A stretch of DNA of 64,000 nucleotides from Zonotrichia leucophrys gambelii (lineage: Eukaryota > Chordata > Aves > Passeriformes > Passerellidae). Shown here piece after piece: positions 30,481-42,841 of this stretch; within the stretch, counting starts at the first letter, position 1, and each line of letters begins with the position of its first letter. Location: positions 62,001 to 126,000 of the forward strand of contig NW_026992306.1 of assembly GCF_028769735.1 (NCBI RefSeq). Reading direction: 5' to 3'. The notes beneath the pieces were generated by a model that saw only the letters and a list, made by a program, of their open reading frames with translations, did not search any database and was not told the origin of the DNA. The translations under genes and the position numbers were made by a program.

Positions 30481-30939
30481 CCCCCAAGGGCTCGCCCGGA
30501 CGCCGAAGGGCCCCAAATTCCCCTCCCTGACCTCCAAGGGCCTCCCTGGACCCCCAAGTGCTGCCCCGGACCCGAACTGTCCCTCAGAATCCCTGAGTGC
30601 CCCTCCAAGTGCCCACCTGGCACCCCCAAGTGTCCTCCAGATCCTCAAGTTCTCTCGGAATTCCCTCCCCAGACCCAAAACTGCCCCAAATATGACCCAG
30701 AAATGTCTCCATGGACCCCAAAGTGCCCCTTCTTGACCCTGTATTGTAAAAAGACTATAAAAAAGATGATTAAAAGTCTACAAATATATCTAATATATAT
30801 ATGGAAAGAGGAATAAATAAATAGCTACTGGAGCTTAATAAATTAATGAAGGTGTGAAAAACGCCAATCACTTGTTTTCAAAATTTTTAAAGTTTAATTG
30901 TAATAAAATTGTTTTAAAAATAGCAATACAATTAGAGTA
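30481..30939. other. CCC-rich tail then AT-rich stretch
   Basis: To about 30740 the sequence is cytosine-rich with recurring GGACCCCCAAGTGC-like phrases, a degenerate short tandem repeat. From 30740 it is AT-rich with no recognisable gene. Confidence 0.4.
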
Positions 30940-31356
30940 ATAATAATTTGTACAAATTGAATTAGGACAATATGAGACAATAAAGACAAAGAATTACGGA
31001 CGTCCAGGTACCTTTTTATGGGCAGCATGAGCCCAAAAAAGGACACCTGCTAGCAAAGGATTAACCCCTAAAAGCAATAGCCTGTGGCATAGTCATGCCC
31101 TTCATACATGATGAATAAATTCCATTCAAATACAGGATTCTGTCTGGTCATCAGCAACTTCTTCCTTCTAATCCTAACAGTGCCTTTGAGGAAGAAGTTC
31201 GTTTCTTCTGATAAGAGGGCAATAAATTCTTTTTCTCTGAAAGATTTAGGTGTCCTGGGGTTGCTATCTGGTGCAAGTGCCTCATTCCTTTCTTAAAAAA
31301 TCCCACTAACATATGGTAAATACCTGCATGGAGCCATATACTATGCACTTTTCACA
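30940..31356 (-). mobile_element. LTR (TGTGAAAAATGCAT family), minus strand
   Basis: On the minus strand it begins TGTGAAAAGTGCATAGTATA and shares with 10004-10491 the blocks AGAAAAAGAATTTATTGCC, CAGACAGAATCCTGT and CTCATATTGTCCTAATTCAA. The two copies have several indels, so they are separate old insertions. The 3' boundary is approximate. Confidence 0.6.
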
Positions 31357-32689
31357 AAGTGAATTGTGTTAGTTAGAAACGTTGAGCATTAATTTTCTTG
31401 CCTACTAAAAATGTAGTGATTTTTCTATATAAATATAAAAACTAGGTAATAAAATCCAATACTGTTGTTATAAATATAAATAAATATAAAAATATATAAG
31501 TAATAAAATGGTAACACCAAATAATGTGTTACAGAATAAAAAAAAGAAATAAAATATTCCATGAACTTTTCTGGGTGTTTTTTGGGATCTCAGTCCTAGG
31601 GGGTCATGGTGAGGTTGGGCGTGAGGAGCAGGTTTCCAAACTGGCTCAGCCTGCAAGGGGCTCATTCTTCTCCCTGCCCAGACCTCCTAAGGAGACATTC
31701 AGCATCAAGATCACTTGGGGAGTGCTTCCATCACCTCTTCTCTGAAATGAAAAGTAAAAAAATGCACCCTTGATTAAAAACCAATCATGATGTGCACTGT
31801 GGAATCTCCCTCCTGAAGACAACTCCAAACTGACTCCAATCACTGCACAAGCCCTGGAGACTCAAAGACAATGGAAGGGAGACAAAGAGCTCCTGAGGCC
31901 TTTCTGTATTTTAATCATCCCCACGCTGGACTTGGGGCTGGGTCCAGGAGCCTCAGGCACGCAGAGAAGGATGAAGAAGCTGCTCAAGGAGTCAGCAGCA
32001 AAACTCCAAGTGCTTTGGGGCATGGCTGGGCCCCAGTGAGGGCAGGGAGTGCCAAAGGCTGCCCAGGGCCTGGTGAGAGCAGATCCTTGAGGGCAGGATT
32101 GCAGGGAGCCCAAGGCTCTGAGCAGGGAACTGCAATGCTGAGCAAGGCCTGGCTTGGCTGCAGGAAGCAGAAAGGCCAAGCCCTGAGCCCAGCCTGGGCC
32201 AGCAGGGCCTGTCCCTCACGGCTGCCTCGGGGCTCTTGGTGGGCCAGGGGGATGTGAGGGGCAGCAAGGACAAATGGCATCAACCCGCAGCCCCTGTGAG
32301 CCTCCGCAGGGAGGCCGAGGGAGAAGCAAAGTGCAGCCCCTGCCAGGAAAGTTTCTCCTGTGGGGCCTCCAGAGGCGCTGCCCGAGCCCAGGGCACAAAG
32401 GCCTGGGTGCCTGTGGCCCTGCCAGCCCTGCCCAGCCCTTGGCCATCTGTCCTGCAGGCTGTGCCCCCTGGGCGTGCTGCTCCTCTGCCCTGGCCGGCTG
32501 CACTCGCCCATCTCCTTGTGCCCCAGCATTTCTCACCCAGCGTTTCTGTGCCCTCCCTGGGCTCCCTGCACCCAGCGCTGCCGGCTCCTGGCACACAGAG
32601 GCCCGCCATGGCCCAGCCTCACGCTGCCACACCTCCAGCACCAACATTCTGCCCTGCAAGGGACTTTGCTTTCTCCTCAGCTCCAGACT
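31357..32689. other. AT-rich then GC-rich non-coding DNA
   Basis: 31357-31560 is AT-rich with repeated ATAAATATAAA. 31600-32690 is GC-rich and yields overlapping frames on both strands, none with recognisable domains, conserved starts or splice structure. I see no gene. Confidence 0.4.
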
Positions 32690-32865
32690 GAGCCTTCCAA
32701 GCTGCACTTTGGGGAGGTTTCCTGCAATTCCCACTGCCAAGGAAAGCTCTGTCTCCTGCTGGTCACAAGCAGAGAAGGGCTGGCAGAAGATGTAATTGTC
32801 AGAGACTGTTTGGGGCCCAGTGACTGTGAAATTATTGAAGATTTTAAATATTCTGTGAAAGGAGG

Positions 32866-33302
32866 TGTTGTATTGGACTAGATATTTAGTTGGTTTCACT
32901 GGGTGTTGGGAAAATATGTTATTGGGTCACGTGGATGGTATATTCCCCCTCACATGGCTTCTCCCTCACCCCCCTGGTCTCTGTATCTCTGGTGGTCTGC
33001 CCCACGGGTGGTCCCTCCCCTCACCCCTCCCCAGTGTTATCCCATTGGCTGCGGTCCTCTTTCCCTGCCCCCATCACCTGGGGCATAAAACCCTACTGCA
33101 GGTGAGGCTCTACCTCTTTGCTACCTGGTGGTCGCTCACTGCAGAAGTGTCCCTGTCTCAAGCCAATAACCTGGATACTCATCTCCACATTGGCAGAGAG
33201 CGCTTTTCATCTTTTGTCTTGTTCATGCAATTCTGTGTGGACTTTAGTGTTGAGCAAGCCGGCTCTGGATTACAATAAGCCTAGAGACCCACAGTTATCG
33301 CA
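32866..33302 (+). mobile_element. Solo LTR with 6-bp target duplication, 437 bp
   Basis: It starts TGTTGTATTGG, ends ATCGCA and is flanked on both sides by AGGAGG (32860-32865 and 33303-33308). A TATA-like CATAAAA lies near 33084. Units 2 and 3 read straight through the unoccupied site (GGAGTGGCATCAAC in unit 3). Confidence 0.75.
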
Positions 33303-33849
33303 AGGAGGGGCATCAACAAATCTTCTACACTGGAGTTCCAGGGAGCAGACTTTAGCCTATAAAGGATTGAGCTGGGGAGAAACAAATCAGGTACTGATTT
33401 TTTAAAGGGAAACAGCCCTTAAAAACAAAGGATTCCAAGAAAGGTGGACACAATTGAAGAAAATAATTTTGACAGAGCAGCAACAGCCTGTCCCTCTATG
33501 CCCAAAAGTGAGCTAGCAAGGAAAATGAATGACCTGGCAGGGCATGGAGCATTTTCGAGGAACTCAAGGGAAAAAAATTAGGGTGCATCACCTTTGGACA
33601 GAGGGACAGGAAACTCAGGACATGTTAAAGGATGTTCTTAGGTCATGCAGAAAGAAAATTAGAGATGTGAAAGCTCAATTAGGATTTAACCAGGCCACTT
33701 CTGTGAAGGATAATAAAAATGATTTTATAAATATATATTAATGGCAAAAGGAAGGATAAGGACAACTTCCATTCCTTATTGGAGGGGAAATGGTTAAGAT
33801 GAGGAAAAAGCTGAGGTACTTAACCCCTTCTTAGCCTCAATTTTCAAGA

Positions 33850-34400
33850 ATAAGTCAAGTTGTCCTCAGGACAAGTGTTCTCCTGAGCTGCTGGAAAGGC
33901 ACAGGGAGCAGAACAGCCCCCTGTAATCCAGGAGGAAGCAGCTGGGGACCTGCTGAGCCACTCAGATGCTCACAGGTGTCTCTGGGAGCAGAGGGGATCC
34001 ATTCCAGGGGGGTGAGGGGGCTGGTGGATGAGCTCCCCAAGCTGCTCTCCAATATTTAGCATCAGTGCTGGCTCAGCAAGGAGGTACCAGAGGACTGGAC
34101 TGGAGGTGCCAATGTGAGCCCATCCCCAAGAAGGGCTGGAAGGAGGAGCTGGGCAACTCCAGGCCTGTCAGCCTGACCTGGGTGCCCGGCATGGTTATGG
34201 AACAGATCACCCTGAGTGCCATCACAGGGCACCCACAGGATGGCCAAGCGATCAGAGTGGCTGGAGAGCAGCCACGCAGAAAGGGACCTGGGGGCACTGC
34301 TGGACAGCAGGCTGGACATGAACTAGCAGAGTGCCTGGGTGGGCAAGAAGGCCAATGGCTCCTGGCCTGGATCAGGAGTGGTGTGGCCAGCAGGAGCAGA
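33850..34400 (+). repeat. CR1 LINE fragment, unit 1
   Basis: Degenerate ORF2 sequence with the RT phrase SRPVSLTWVPG-MVMEQI (in 34065-34230), then 3' part. Compared with 45130-46190 an internal piece is deleted near 34240 and the 3' end is missing. Confidence 0.75.
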
Positions 34401-34682
34401 GTTGCTGTGCCACCCATGACATGCCCCCAGCTCTGCACACACACTTTGCTGCTGCAGCTGCAGAGAAGGCAGCAAAAGGGGAATTGCCAGGGAAGACATT
34501 GCTTGGAGATGCTTTAAGTCTCTTAAAACCACTGAGAGCAGAAGTCCTCATGGACACACTCTGGGGCCACAGCAAATGTGGAGAAAAACAAAATGAAATA
34601 TGGCTCAAACAATGCCATTTGTTCTAATATTAAAAGATTAAGAAAAAGGGAAGGAAAGAACAAATCAAATACTAAACTCAAG

Positions 34683-35076
34683 TGTCGCAGATATATTTTT
34701 ATGAAAATCCTGTCTTAGGATTTTTTCATCCTGAGAAGCTGAGAGGCTCTAGGAACAAAATGTAAACAATGGTTATCTGCTGCTGTGGAATGCATCAGGT
34801 CGATTTTTGATTGGCCCATCTGGGATGTTTATAATTAATGGCCAATCAAGACCGAGCTATCTCTGAGAGAGTCCAAGACAGCTGCCTTTTGTTATCATTA
34901 TTTTCTATTTTATTCTTAGCTTAGCTAGTCTTCTGAGATGAACCTTTTCCTTCTATTCTTTTAGTATAGTTTTAATGTAATATATATATCAGAAAATAAT
35001 AAATCAAGCTTTCTGAAATACAGAGTCAGATCTACGTCTCTTCCCTCACCTGAAAACCCCTGTGAGCACTGTCACA
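34683..35076 (+). mobile_element. Solo LTR, 394 bp
   Basis: It starts TGTCGCAGATAT and ends CACTGTCACA. The flanks are CTCAAG and CCCAAG, a 6-bp target duplication with one mismatch. AATAAA lies near 34999. It sits 60 bp downstream of the stop codon of the first olfactory receptor. Unit 2 lacks it. Its 3' third resembles window positions 1-131. Confidence 0.8.
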
Positions 35077-35135
35077 CCCAAGTATTATCAAAGACGAAAT
35101 TTATTACAAATGACTTGTAGAAACTGGCAAGAAGT

Positions 35136-36068
35136 TTAGTGTTCCTGAAGCCATCCAGTCGTCATTGTCCACACTGCAGCCTTAAGCTCCTGGTTCCTGA
35201 GGCTGTAGATGAGGGGGTTCAGGGCTGGAGGCACCACCGAGTACAGAACTGACAGGGCCAGATCCAGGGATGGGGAGGAGATGGAGGGGGGCTTCAGGTG
35301 AGCAAACATGATAGTGCTGAGGAAAAGGGAGACCACAGCCAGGTGAGGGAGGCAGGTGGAAAAGGCTTTGTGCCGTCCCTGCTCAGAGGGGATCCTCAGC
35401 ACAGCCCTGAAGATCTGCACATAGGAGAAAATCATGAACACAAAACAACCGAAACCTAAAGATGCACCAACCACAATGAGTCCAAGTTCCCTGAGATAAG
35501 ATTTGGAGCAGGAGAGCTTGAGGATGTGTGGGATTTCACAGAAGAACTGGCCCAGGGCATTGCCATGACACAAGGGCAGGGAAAATGTATTGGCTGTGTG
35601 CAGCAGTGAATAGAGAAAGGCACTGGCCCAGGCAGCTGCTGCCATGTGGGCACAAGCTCTGCTGCCCAGGAGGGTCCCGTAGTGCAGGGGTTTGCAGATG
35701 GACACGTAGCGGTCATAGCACATGATGGTCAGGAGGGAAAACTCTGCTGAGATGAAGAACAGAAAGAAAAAGAGCTGTGCAGCACATCCTTTGTAGGAGA
35801 TGTTCCTGGTTTCCCAGAGGGAATTGTGCATGGCTTTGGGGACAGTGGTGCAGATGGAGCCCAGGTCGCTGAGGGCCAGGTTGAGCAGGAAGAAGAACAT
35901 GGGCGTGTGCAGGTGGTGGCCGCAGGCTACGGCGCTGATGATGAGGCCGTTGCCCAGGAGGGCAGCCAGGGAGATGCCCAGCAAGAGGCAGAAGTGCAGG
36001 AGCTGCAGCTGTCGCGTGTGTGCAAATGCCAGCAGGAGGAAGTGCCTGATGGAGCTGCTGTTGGACAT
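35136..36068 (-). CDS. Olfactory receptor, family 14-like, copy 1
   Basis: A one-exon, 310-codon class A GPCR with seven hydrophobic segments. It starts MSNSSS, giving an N-glycosylation sequon before TM1. Receptor motifs in order: GN in TM1 (LLGNGLII), PMFFFLLNLALSDLGSI in TM2, MCYDRYVSICKPLHY at the end of TM3 (DRY intact), the extracellular-loop-2 cysteines, KAFSTCLPHL before TM6 and PPALNPLIYSLRNQELK in TM7 with the tail. All key residues are present, and length and start match the family. It would couple odorant binding to Golf in sensory neurons. Sequence character fits the bird-expanded gamma-c (OR14-like) clade. It is about 90% identical by eye to the copy at 47287, with differences concentrated in TM3, extracellular loop 3 and the C-tail. 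A solo LTR lies just beyond its 3' end. Confidence 0.93.
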   Translation of the reverse strand: MSNSSSIRHFLLLAFAHTRQLQLLHFCLLLGISLAALLGNGLIISAVACGHHLHTPMFFFLLNLALSDLGSICTTVPKAMHNSLWETRNISYKGCAAQLFFFLFFISAEFSLLTIMCYDRYVSICKPLHYGTLLGSRACAHMAAAAWASAFLYSLLHTANTFSLPLCHGNALGQFFCEIPHILKLSCSKSYLRELGLIVVGASLGFGCFVFMIFSYVQIFRAVLRIPSEQGRHKAFSTCLPHLAVVSLFLSTIMFAHLKPPSISSPSLDLALSVLYSVVPPALNPLIYSLRNQELKAAVWTMTTGWLQEH

Positions 36069-38169
36069 TTGCTGTCTCTGGCTATTGGAAGCTGTTCATG
36101 GAGAAAAGTCAGTGACTGGTTGGGATAAACTTCTTCCAACAAAATCAAAGCCGTTTCCCACAGACCCTTCTCCTGTAACACTCTGACACCCTTTTCAATT
36201 TCCAGCAGATTTTCCTTCAGCTGCAAGTGTGGAGCCCTGGCTGGTGATGCCTGAGTGGGACTTCAGGTTCAGGGCAGGTACTCACAGAGATTTTTGTAGT
36301 TCAGCCTTGCTGCGCAGACATAGGAGGGGCACAGGGACCTGTCCTCGTGTTCCACTTTGAATCTCTGTTAAAACAGAAAGCCCTGTCAGCATCTGCCCTC
36401 CCACTGCCAGAGAACAGGAATGGTATAGTCTGTTTAAATGTACCAGTGTTATTTACAGCTTTTCTTCATCTCCTCTGCTGATTATTTTTGGATGTCAGAA
36501 AAATCTCTGCATTTCTGCTGCCCTCTGAGAGAACAGTGAGTTCCGTGAGGTAAGGTGGTGAGTGGAGAGGAAGGGAAGGAGGTCCGTCACCCTGTCCTGT
36601 TCCAGGATTGTCTGGGCTTTCACCTTTCCCTGACAGAGGATGATCACCCTCCCATGCTTCATTTAAAAACCATCCTGACATTGCTGAGAGCAGATGGATC
36701 CCCACAGTCCACCAAATGTCCATCCCCTTCTCAAGGTCTCAGCCCCACATTTGTACCCAGGACAAGGCTCATTTCCCCAACCCAACAGCATTTTCTCATT
36801 TTAGACCTTTTGTGTCTCACCGTGGGGTTTTTAGATAACACAGAGATGCTACAGGACAGGTTTGTATCCTGGAGGGAAGCTCAAAGCTTGGACTGAAATC
36901 TCAGGGAGATTCCAGGTGTCCTTCTGATGGCATTGGATCGAGGGAGATGCAGCTCCTTCCCTGGCTGCCCTGACAGCATTGCCCAGAGCCAGGCACTGGG
37001 GACAGCGTCACCCTGAGCCAGCTGTGCCCCCTCCAGAGCCCCCAGGGCCGGGCAGCTGCTCCCAGCCCTGTGCTCTGCAGAGGGAACTGGGCCCGGGGTT
37101 GCAGAGCTGCCCCACGGCTCTGCTGCAGCTCTGCCTGCACAGGAGGGGCTGCACGCCTTGGAGCCCCAGCCCTGAGGGCAGAGGCTGGGCTGGGGCACAG
37201 GAGGGAGGGGGCTTGTTCAGAGGGAGGGGCTGCACTGGAGGGGATCCTGTGAGCATCTCTAAGCTCTCCCTGCCACAGCATTGCTGGGGTTTGTTTTCTC
37301 TCATTGCCTGATCTTCTCTCTGCTTCCTGGTGATTTTCCTCCTGCAGGTGTTTCCCAGTGCCTGATCTCTGTGTGCCAGCACTCACAGACCCCAAATCTC
37401 TGTGCCCACTCCTTGGCCCTACAGGACCCTGCCTGTTTGCAGGGCCCTGGCTGGGGCAGGTTCTGTTTGCAGGTGGGACAAAGGACAGCTCAGACTGAGC
37501 CTGATGGCTCCAGCAAAGGGAATACTGGTGCTGTCCATGGGCAGAGAGGCTGCAAGCACATTAGCCATCTCCTGTGAATCTACAGAACACTAAAATAAGA
37601 GTTCCAATGTCTCAGGAACTTTCAAAATTTCATAATAAATAATTCATAACCAATCTTTACTATTGATCACCCCACTCCCTGCCATTCTCCAATATTAGGA
37701 AACAGAATACAAAGTCTTTGGAAATGTCCTATTTTTTAAGGAAATCCTTGTATTGGAAATATTTTATGACTGACCAGCATTCCTCAGCATGTCAAAGCTC
37801 CATGAGCATTTCACCTCCCCTGCACCAGAAATATTCAGAGTTTTACTCACAGAGTCTGGCACTAGGATGCTCCAGGTTTAGGAGGTGGCTCCAGGAGCTG
37901 CAGCTGCCTTGTCCTGCAGCCAGAGGTTCCTGTGCCAAGGGCTGGCAGTGATTGCGCCCCAGGCACTTCTCAGCACTTTCCCAGCCGTGACTGATTGAAT
38001 CTCTCTGTGCCTCTGTGCTGTGCCCAGGGTGGCTGCAGGCAGTGCCCCAGCCCTGCTGGGCTGGTAGAGGAGCTGCTCCTCAGGAGAAATGTCTTTTTGA
38101 AGCTCTTCTTGGTTTGCAAGGAGCTGCCTCTGGGCCAGGAGCCCAGCCCAACTCAGGAGCACAGACACA
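36069..38169. other. Upstream region of OR copy 1, unit 1
   Basis: This lies 5' of the receptor. It parallels 48220-50340 closely. Frames such as those at 36901-37395 are shadows of GC-rich sequence. No second exon or gene is supported; a 5' UTR exon and promoter of the receptor would be expected here but cannot be placed by eye. Confidence 0.45.
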
Positions 38170-39240
38170 GCACAAGGACCTTAATGAGCCTCTCAGGGCT
38201 TTGGTGTTGTTTACATCAGACTCAGTCCCTGAGAGAGTGTTCAAAGAACTTCTCAAGAACTCAAATTTAAAATGAAACTTTGAAGTTTCTTGAAGTTTTT
38301 ATGGGTCCCACTGAGGGACATGAATCAAAAAGTGTCCCCAGGTTCCAGTTAGAGCAGAACACTGAAGGCAGTGATGACAACTGGGGACAAACAAGGCCAA
38401 GGTGTCTCTGGTGCTGAGCAAAGCTGGATGTGTTTTAGGAATGCCAAGGGCCAAGGCCTGAGCCCCAGCCCCTGGCCAGGCAGATGCTGTCCCTCCCTCC
38501 TTGCTCAGGGCTCTTGCCGGGATGGGCACTGGCATGTGGGGATGTGCAATGGCAAGGGCAGGAGCATGGGGCGGCCCCTGCCAGGCTGCTGAGCAGGGAC
38601 AAGGAGGCAATGAGGCCCCAGGCCTGCAAGGGTCACTTGTCTCCTGCTCCTGCCTCAGGCCCAGGCCCAGCAGCCATGGCCAAAGTGCTGCCCAGGTTGG
38701 CTCTGGCAGGGCTGTCTTGCAGCTGCTGCACATGCCTGCGCCCTTTGCAGCCCAGGCTGTGCTACGGTGTCCCTGCCCTGCGCCTCTGTCCCTGCAGGCT
38801 TTCAGCATCCCCTGGCTGCCCCACCTGGCTGGGCCCTTCCTTTGCTGACAGCCCTGCCTCCTGCCTGCCTCGGCCTGCCCACACAAAGCCTGGGGCTGAT
38901 ACCAAAAGGGTTCATTCCATGTTTACCCTGCCTGTGAACTTTCAGCACAGGAACAAGGCATGCAGGGGATGCTTCCCCAGCAAGGATGGATGGAAGAGAA
39001 GAAGAATACGTCTGGCTCAGGGGTGCAGGGATAGAGAAAACAAGGAGTGAATCTGGGAACTTGGGGTGGGTTTTATGGAAATGGGTAAATTGTAATTCAC
39101 ATTTAGCAACCGTATGTGAGCAATACACTGGTAGAATTACACTTTCATGGGAGGTTGGGAGTTATCCCATGTTGGACCTCAAGCCTGAATAAATGACCCC
39201 TCTGAAATAGCAAATCAGTGGTAAGGAGCCTTATTCTGAT
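38170..39240 (+). repeat. GC-rich block, unit 1
   Basis: Parallels 50340-51420 and, inverted, 27661-28720. It ends with CAAGCCTGAATAAATGA, an LTR-like poly(A) context, before the minisatellite. Origin unknown. Confidence 0.55.
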
Positions 39241-40630
39241 ATTTCAGAGATTTTCTGACAATGGTTCCTCACAGAACCAAGGAGTCGGCTGTGACACTGT
39301 GCAAACTCATGGAACAAAGGGTCCATTGTGACACAGCAGAACTCCATTGAACCAAAATCCATTTTGGCACCATGGGGCCACATTGAACCAATGGTCCATT
39401 GTGATACTGCAGATCCGAGGACACCATTGTGACCCTGAGAAACGTCTTGGAACCAAGGGGCCATTGTGACACAGCAAGGCCTGGTGGAACCAAGGGTCAC
39501 TTATTAAACTGTTTGGCCTCATGGAACCATGAGCCCTTGTGACAAAGCTTGGCCAAGTGGAGCCAACGTGCCACTGTGACACTGTGGATCCAAGGAGACC
39601 ATTGGGACTGAGGAACCTCATGGAGCCAAGAGTCCATTGTTCCACTGTGGGGCCCTGTGAAACCAAGCGGAGCACAGAGACATTGTGGGGCCTCATGGAA
39701 CAATGGAGGCTCTTGACACTGGAACCAAGGGAACCACTGGACCACTGGGACTTCACTGGAACCAGGGGGCCATTAGGCAGGGCCTGGTGGAATCAAGGGC
39801 ACTGCCGTGAACACTGTGGGTGTTCATGGCATGAAGGGTCCATTCTGACACCGTGGAACCAAGGATACCATTGTGACACTCTGGGACATCATGGCAGCCA
39901 AGGTCCACTGTGACACAGCAGGGCCTCATAGAACCTGGAGGCCATTTTTAGACTTAGAGGCCTTGTGGAACCAAAGGGCCATTGTGGCACTTCAGGGCCT
40001 TGTGGAGCCAAGGGGACCATAGTGACACTGTGGGGCTCCATGAAACCAATGGTCTGTTGTGACACTGCAAGGCCTTATGGGATCATGGAGACCATTGTGA
40101 CACTCCAGGTGTCATGGAAGCAAGGAACCATTGTGACACTCTGCAGTCTTGGCAGGCCAAGGGGCAGTTGTCACACTGTGTGGCACCATGGAACCAAGGA
40201 GGCCATTGTGACACTCCAGGGCCCCATGGAACTAAGGATTCATGGAACAGTGTGGGACCCCATGGAACCAAAAGTCCATTGGGACATTGTGGGGCCTCAC
40301 GGAATCCTGAAGGCCATGGTAACACTTGGAGGCCTCATTGAATCAAGGGGCTCTGCAGGGCCTCATGGAACCAAGGAGACCCTTCTGACATTGTGAGTCC
40401 CCATGGAACCAAGGGTCCATTGTGACACTGCAGCACCAAGGAGACCCCTGTGACACTGCCAGGCCTCATGGAAGCAAGGGACCATTGTGACACTGGAGCC
40501 CCATGGAAACAAGAGGCCAGTGTGACACATCTGGGCCTCATGGAGCCAAGGATCCAATGTGACACCACCACTGTGACACTGCAGAGCCCCATGCGAATAA
40601 GGGAACAGGGCACAGCTCTGGTTGGCTTGG
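39241..40630 (-). repeat. Minisatellite of about 37 bp, unit 1
   Basis: Units of the form CCATTGTGACACTGCAGGGCCTCATGGAACCAAGG. The reverse complement of the array at 26144-27660. Confidence 0.85.
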
Positions 40631-40659
40631 CCTGACTGCTCCAACTGCCCTTGGCATGC

Positions 40660-41960
40660 CCTTCTCATGTATCCCTGAAACCCTGGGGCTCCGGGCTTTA
40701 CTTCAAATGGAAAAGAACTGCTCTTCTCATTCAAGCATCCATGGCCAAAATGGGATTCCCCCTGCCAACCTTTCTAATATGCAGGGATTGCTCCCAGACA
40801 AAAGCTGCCATTACCAACAAGTCTGGCTGCCCTTGTCTTCCTGAGAGCTGGGTCTGACCTGCCTTCAAACACTGGGGCCCTGTGCTTTCCTTCCTATGGA
40901 AAAGAAACATCCTTCTCAAGGTGCCCATGGCTGAAATTGGGAATCCACCTCCAAAAGTCCTATATCCAATGATTGCTCCTTCACAAAAGCTGCCATTACA
41001 GACAGGTCTGGCTGGCCTTGGCCTGCTGACGGCCGGCTCTCACCTGTCTTCCAAACACAGGGGCTCTGTTCTTTCCTTTCTATGAAAAAGAACTGGGTTT
41101 GTCCTCCAAGCACAAATAGCTGAAATTGGTATTCAGCATTCAAAATTCTGAATATCCAAGGGTTGCTCCCAGACAAAGCTGCCAGGACAGGCAGATGTGT
41201 CTGTCCAGAGGCCTTTGTCACTGGTCACTGCAGTTCATCAGCCCCTGAAAGGGTGGGGTACCACGGTTTCCTTTCTGTGGAGAAAATGGTGACACTTTGG
41301 GGCCCTGTGGAACCAAAGGACTACTGTGACATTTTGGGTATCATCAATACCAGACACCATTGTGACACTGTGGGACCCTGTGGCACCAAGGCCTTCGCTG
41401 TGGCTCTGTTGGGCCGCATGGTCCCAAAGGCCCAGTGTGAAGCAGCAGGGCTTTGTGGAACCAAAAGGGCTGTTGTGATCCTGAAGGGCACCGTGGATCC
41501 ATGGAGAGCAGTGTGGAATTGCAAGGCCCCATGGAATCATGGAGAGCATTGTGACACTGTGGGGCCTGGGGAACCAAAGGGCCACTGTGACCCTGCAGGG
41601 TCTCTGGAAGCACGGGGCCATTGTGACACTGCAGAAGCAAAGGGGAACATTGTGACACTGCAGGGCCTTGTGGAACCAAGGGAACATGGAACAGGTCTGG
41701 CTGGTTTGGCCCCAGGGGCACCTGAGGTCCATGTGCTCTTGAAATGCTGAGGGCTGCCTCTCATCAGTTCTTGAAGAAGTGGGGCTCTGTGCTTTCCTTC
41801 CTATGGAAAAGAACCATCTGTCTTCCCAGGTGCCCACAGCTAAAATTGATACTCCCTCTGAAAAATTCCCTATCTGCAAGGGTTCTCCCAGACAAAAGCT
41901 GCCAGGACAGAGAGTTCTGGCTGGCCTTGGCCTCTGCTGGTCACCTCTCATCTCAAGGAA
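40660..41960. repeat. Repeat of about 180 bp interleaved with the 37-bp minisatellite, unit 1
   Basis: Units with the phrases TGTGCTTTCCTTCCTATGGAAAAGAA, CCCATGGC(T/C)AAAAT and GATTGCTCCCAGACAAAAGCTGCC occur at about 40660, 40855, 41030 and 41740. A second minisatellite block (41270-41700) separates the third and fourth. A higher-order structure of two tandem repeat types. Confidence 0.7.
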
Positions 41961-42841
41961 GCCCTGAGAAAGTATTTGAACAGGTTTGACTACTGGAACA
42001 TCAATGAGTCTCTCCTCCTCTGAAAAACTCAGATGCTCTTCTGATCATATGTGTCTTTTTTTCCTCATTTTGTATTATGCATGAAATATTATTTTAAGCT
42101 ACATAATATTATTCTTCTCCCGCTACCAATGTTATCTGACATGAATCACCTCCTCTACATATGGATCCAGGTCACCTGTACACGCAAACACAAGAAAGAA
42201 TGCAGCAGGAATGATTTGTGTCTGCTTCCCATCTGTCCCATCTCCTCTGGAGCTGGAGGTGCAGCCCCAGCACTTGGCAGGGCTCAAGGGCTCCCAAGCT
42301 CAGCTCCCACCCAGAGAACTTGCAGACCCTGGGCTGCTCTTCTTGGCCCCTGCACGCTCAGCCAGGCTGAGATGGACACTGATGGTTTCTGGGCCAGGCT
42401 CTCTGAGCCCAGCCCAGCTCCCTGCAAGCTCTGCCAGCTGCCCTGAGCTCTGGGCAGCACCAAGGGCCTCTCCCCAGCCCAGCCCAGCCGGTTCTGACCA
42501 TGGTTGAAGAGGACACAATTCAATAAAAATCACGCTCTCCCCTGAGCTATGTGCAACGTCCCAGCAGCGTCTGACATGTCCACCATCCACAAGTGATTTC
42601 CATAATAAAATTATTTTTAGAAAAATATGGTTCTGTGATAAACACAGTGCAGTTCTTGTATCAGGATGCCCATCTTGGAATGGGGGCAAAGCAGCCTGAA
42701 CAATTCCTGATTTGCAAAGCTGTCAGTGATGGATGGAGAATGGGGTCAGGCTGCTTTTGGTGTTAAGGAAATGCTGAAACCAGCCTGATTCATTACATCT
42801 CCTCCTGTCCTTGCTGATCAACCCTCTTTCCCCTTCCACCC
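41961..42841. other. Non-coding stretch, unit 1
   Basis: Parallels 53975-54493 and then 55776-56115, with unit 2 carrying about 1.3 kb extra between the two parts. AATAAAA occurs near 42521. No coding support. Confidence 0.45.

Noticed and set aside
31984..32899. Overlapping 181- and 227-codon minus-strand frames with plus-strand partners of 151-173 codons
   Set aside because: Several frames are open at once in GC-rich DNA; no family motif or splice structure supports any of them.
35927..36226. Frames antisense to or 5' of the olfactory receptors (also 47687-48250)
   Set aside because: They are shadow frames of the receptor coding sequence and its 5' flank.
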